NCBI GenBank assembly: GCA_949775045.1
Contig: OX459097.1
Coordinates: 20,681,668 to 20,745,667, forward strand
DNA from: Metridium senile
Taxonomy: Eukaryota; Cnidaria; Anthozoa; Actiniaria; Metridiidae
DNA length: 64,000 nucleotides
Reading direction: 5' to 3'
A model generated the notes under the pieces. The model saw nothing but the letters and a program-made list of their open reading frames with translations, was not told the origin of the DNA and searched no databases. The position numbers and the translations under genes were made by a program. Shown in pieces: positions 61,001-64,000 of this stretch; positions within the stretch are counted from its first letter, which is position 1, and each line of letters opens with the position of its first letter.

Positions 61001-63162
61001 AAAGTAGTATAGGCTGCGTCGGTGTTTGATATAAATGATAGGTAATATAATGAAATTTGTAACACCGTAAAAAATGTTGACTTTGTTTTATATTTACAAA
61101 TTTCATTATATTACCTATCATTGTCTATGTTTATTTATCTACGTCACAATAATTTATTTTAATTTGTTTTGAAGCCAAGTACACATATTACGTACACACG
61201 CACACACACACAAAAAAAGAAAAGCACAAAGAAAGAAAGGGAACAGATAATATGGAAAATGTATTATTAGAATGTTTCAATTCAAATCTAATGGTAATTC
61301 CCTGCTTTGTTTCGCGTGTATTGTTGTACATGTTTCAAAATTTATTTTGTAGAAATGTGTTAAAAAAACTACCTGATCAAAACCAGATTATTTCTCAAAT
61401 ATTAGTGCGATATATGGTGATTATTTGAAAACTGATTCTCAAAGAAGGTGATATCAGAAGAGATATTTGAACGATAAGCACTAAAATGTGAAGAAATTGG
61501 GTGCGATCGAACGGCTGATTCGCAAACCAGCAACTCGACCTTAATGGCTACCGACATATTTATTAGATTTGACGTGGAACTTAGCTATCTAAAAATTTGG
61601 AAAAAGCATGTTTTAAGTTGGGAAGTAAATTTCTTTTGTAGCAAAAAACGGCCCGCCTACAGCGGTCTAAAAACTTGACCGAAAATCGAAAATAGTCGCA
61701 CATGCACTGCTCCAAACGATCATAACTTTTGAAAATCAAAAAAAGTACATTTACAATTTGTTCAAATGAAACACCATTCTTTTGATCTGCGTTAGTTAAT
61801 GGAACTTCTAACTAAGTCCCGAGGTTTAGTAATCAGGCGTTGAAATAAGGCCATTTTGAGTCTTTTTGAATAAGCGATTAGTAGGAGTCATTATAATAGC
61901 GATAACACCTTTCTATCTTAATGTAGGAACAAATAACTTTCAGATCCAGCTGTAAAATAGGGGTACTTAGAAAGACATTGATATAAATTCCATTGGTTTT
62001 AATATTGCAAAATAAAGATTTTACGGCGCTATGAAAAATGGCTTATTTCCAGTGACGCGACTGGACCAGACGGGCCAAAATATGGCTTCCACTGCAGCAA
62101 TAAAATCATTTCTTACCAAACTACATGCGTTTTAGTTTTAGTCTTAGTAAACCTTTTCAGTTGCCAGAGTTTCAGGAAAATTTATTTTTGACGTCAAAAT
62201 GAGCGGGTGGTCTTAACATATATAGACAGCCTCCTAATTTGACGAAATATATATAGAGGGTCCTGAAGGGGGGTATCCAATCCCAATTCCCAATCAATTT
62301 TTTATCAAAATCCCAATTACCACAGGAAGCCCAAACATTAACCACAGGAAGCCCAAACATTAACCACAGGAAGCCCAAATTGAATACTAACCACAGGAAG
62401 CCCAAGATAGTTCGATTTTCTCTTCTAGTCTACTAAAACGACGTAAAATGTTGCAAATTACTCAATTTAAAACATTATTTTAGCATCTAAAGAGAAAACG
62501 AATGGACAAGAAATAGCCAAATCCTATGGACAAATCCCAATCCCAATGGACAAATCCCAATCCCAATGGGCAAATCCCAATTCCCAGCCTCGAAAAAAGG
62601 CAAATCCCAATTCCCAATTTACCCCTTCAGGACCCTCTATATATATTTGAACATAAAAAGTATTATTTGATTGCAAAGAACTCTGAGCTACATACTGAAA
62701 ATTTTCGGCGATCTGATCAGCGATCGTAGCAATCAATGGAAACCAGTCTTTAGGCACTTATATTATCTTAATATTTACCTGTAAAGTAAAATGGTGATAA
62801 TCAGAACTGTAGTTGAAATTGTCCGGCTTGCTGAACATATCTTCGCTAAGTAGATCACATTCATGACCTCCATTACAGGTTGGCAATTTGGCGAAGTTGA
62901 ACGCAACACATGATACACTTCCAACACATTCATTGGAACATTTTCCGGATTTTTTCACACAAAGTTTCTTTGTAGACGTCACATTAAGATACTTGTTTTG
63001 TATTTTTACAAAGTTAGCATGGCGAAGACCGGCTTTTGCGTCTCTCAGAAGAGTCATATTAGCCGCGTTGAAGGTGATGATTTCGTTATTTTGACTTCCA
63101 ACTTGACTTCCAAAACTTGCATGTATGAAAATCAATAATATGAAAATTGTGTCGACATCCAT
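57472..63162 (-). CDS. Secreted PAN/apple - EGF - F5/8 type C (discoidin) protein, 3 exons, 318 aa
   Basis: Predicted extracellular adhesion or lectin-like protein. Exon 1 (62779-63162, 128 codons, phase 0) starts with a signal peptide (MDVDTIFILLIFIHASFGS) and holds a PAN/apple domain with its cysteine pattern (LCVKKSGKC, NECVG, SVSCVAF, PTCNGGHEC). Exon 2 (58747-58867) is one EGF domain (ECWTSPCVNHGTC, YRCVCLRC, DLC). Exon 3 (57472-57923) is an F5/8 type C domain with PLGMEDKRILDSQITASS, GAWASG, LQIDL, VATQGR and SYSLQY. Phases 0 and 1 join correctly and total 957 nt. The domain's usual terminal cysteine and last strand are not visible. A GT donor at 57,603 (AAAAAG|GTATGT) could instead lead to an exon I did not find, although the open frame beyond it (NTLIMVMNQERPF) still looks like F5/8C. 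Intron 1 (3.9 kb) is full of transposons. No specific orthologue is recognised. Confidence 0.8.
57996..58034. repeat. (CAA)n microsatellite in intron 2 of the F5/8C gene
   Basis: About 12 CAA units just upstream (minus strand) of the F5/8C exon. It yields poly-Gln and poly-Leu frames that are artefacts. Confidence 0.9.
58147..58267. repeat. Foldback, ~35-bp arms
   Basis: aaatataacgaattcacgtg at the left is inverted at the right (cgcgtgaattcgttatattt) with catacgttgtt/aacaacgtatg further in. It lies in intron 2 of the F5/8C gene. Confidence 0.8.
59014..59418. repeat. Cluster of six AGGGTNACCCTA palindromes
   Basis: AGGGTCACCCTA at 59,014, 59,255, 59,316 and 59,407, with variants AGGGTGATCCTA at 59,338 and AGGGTTACCCTA at 59,355. 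They bracket about 230 bp of unrelated sequence and lie just left of a LINE tail in intron 1 of the F5/8C gene. Probably subterminal motifs of a small DNA element; an actual binding-site cluster is possible. Confidence 0.65.
59455..60197 (+). mobile_element. CR1/L2-like LINE, 3' fragment
   Basis: The last 198 codons of ORF2 are intact: FFFLYNLRRIRKYLTNESAA, LDYCNSLYYGLP-like (IDYCNSLYYGLP), LQRVLNTSARLVLSASR, HITPLLRELHWLPI, ALWNALPLDIRN, FKKNLKTHLF, ending at 60,056. A short 3' UTR (tagcgcatctgaatatgtat, then ctctataaattatt) follows. The copy is 5' truncated and opposite in orientation to the host gene, in its first intron. Confidence 0.85.
60225..60737 (+). mobile_element. Penelope-like fragment: GIY-YIG ORF between inverted terminal repeats
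   Basis: Ends of about 90 bp (60,225-60,315 and 60,647-60,737) are inverted copies: actaaaacttgacgtttcgc against gcgaaacgtcaagttttagt. Between them 60,335-60,601 encodes the GIY-YIG part only: CDTDYNYIGYTSRHLHQR, then IEEHKLESSAIGRHMKQVH and LLYEMLLIRKRRPNLN to a stop. The RT is missing. Inverted terminal repeats around a truncated body are a known Penelope arrangement. It is distinct from the pair at 23.5-27.7 kb. Confidence 0.8.
60741..62247. other. Remainder of intron 1 of the F5/8C gene
   Basis: Contains copy 4 of the 'GAAACTAGCGAG' repeat (60,988-61,120, with an inverted tail aaatttcattatattaccta) and otherwise unassigned AT-rich DNA. No coding frame. Confidence 0.55.
62248..62647. mobile_element. 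400-bp MITE with internal minisatellites
   Basis: TATAGAGGGTCCTGAAGGGG at the left is inverted at the right (accccttcaggaccctctat), flanked by TATA repeats. Inside are four copies of a 22-bp unit (ccacaggaagcccaaacatt) and, on the other side, repeated (aatcccaatggacaa) units. It lies in intron 1 of the F5/8C gene, close to exon 1. Confidence 0.8.
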
Positions 63163-64000
63163 AACTAATATCTAAGTTTACTCCGAAGAAAGATTCAAGT
63201 CCGAAACTATCAGAATAACCACAATAGCACAGTCCAAAACTTCAGTATCACTATCCTTCTTTACTTTGCAGATGTCACCACAAGGATTTCGAAACTAATT
63301 CAAGGAGTGAAATAAAAAAAAAAAAACACTTTTTGTTTTAATGTTGATGTTGACACCTTGCAATTGGACCAAGTTGTATTGTTATTCATGCTAAGTTTCT
63401 TCGTCTAAAAACAATTAGTGATTATATAATATGATTTAAAACAGAATTAGCATGTTTTCGTAATTGAGAAAAAATTTCAGAATTAATGAAGCTCGGATTT
63501 TTAATACACTACTGACCTCGAAACTTATTATTCGAACCGTGAAATATTTTATTATATTAGGTACCCATTTAAACTAGAGTTTCACTAAGTCAGATTTCCT
63601 GTATAAATGTTGAAATAAATACAAAAAAAAATAACATGTATAAGCGTACAATTTGTACAAATTATTAATGATGTTCTGCGCATCCTCTCTGCTCCCGAAC
63701 TGGAACACCTGGATGACTTCGTGTATGAGTTAAAAACAAGATGGCCATCAAATATTGAAAATTTGCAGCTCAATATCTCGGAAACGAATACGGCGACCCC
63801 CAATTCTTAAAGTCAAGATACCAGTAAGTTTTACAAGATAGGCCAAAATAGAAATTCGACATTTCAAGAAAAAATCGAGAGCAAAAAATTAAAACAAAAT
63901 CGCCCCCTACCGTATTCGACTGGCACTAATTATTTTAGCAACGCGAGAAATATTGAATTTCTTTAAATGCCAAGTTTTTCTTCTAATATAATAACAAAAA
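63163..64000. other. Upstream flank of the PAN-EGF-F5/8C gene
   Basis: Probable promoter and 5' UTR side for the minus-strand gene. I see no clear TATA box at a convincing distance. The frame at 63,585-63,803 has no recognisable domain and looks like repeat-derived sequence. Confidence 0.4.

Overview
The window is nuclear DNA of a multicellular animal. It is AT-rich (clearly more A+T than G+C by eye), its genes are split by GT-AG introns, and it is packed with transposons, foldback repeats and satellites. A receptor tyrosine kinase (RTK) with CUB domains and a secreted PAN/EGF/F5-8C protein next to Penelope, CR1/L2-like, P-like and tyrosine-recombinase elements would suit a cnidarian such as an anemone or coral. 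That placement is inference, and another invertebrate such as a mollusc is possible.

The main feature is a direct segmental duplication of an RTK locus. Copy A covers about 1-14,546. Copy B covers about 33,620-33,990 plus 43,450-55,676, split by about 9.5 kb of later insertions. In copy B, eleven exons on the minus strand (51,702 down to 44,428) splice in frame into a 700-residue receptor: signal peptide, CUB, CUB, Ser/Thr/Asn-rich stalk, transmembrane helix, complete tyrosine kinase. Copy A keeps all eleven exons but has a 1-nt deletion just before the transmembrane helix and an 8-nt deletion in the kinase insert. It could encode at most a soluble CUB-CUB protein.

Between the copies (14.5-33.6 kb) is a transposon field: a P-like element with a THAP start, three CR1/L2-like LINE fragments, a head-to-head pair of Penelope-like elements with a 12-bp target duplication and a preserved empty site, a TIR-bounded insert in one of them carrying an 81-bp tandem repeat, foldback elements, a 111-123-bp tandem repeat, and a pogo-like MITE with a second MITE nested in it.

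The block inserted in copy B (34.3-41.6 kb) looks like one large element with hAT-like ends rich in TTTCCG motifs. It contains a long-TIR foldback element, a small two-exon gene of unknown function, and 23 copies of a 147-bp satellite starting 3 nt after that gene's stop codon. The satellite has an 882-bp, six-monomer higher-order period. A pogo-like MITE and a tRNA-derived SINE follow.

To the right of copy B (55.7-64 kb), a second host gene on the minus strand (63,162 to 57,472) encodes a secreted PAN-EGF-F5/8C protein of 318 residues in three exons. Its large first intron has collected a LINE tail, a Penelope fragment and MITEs.
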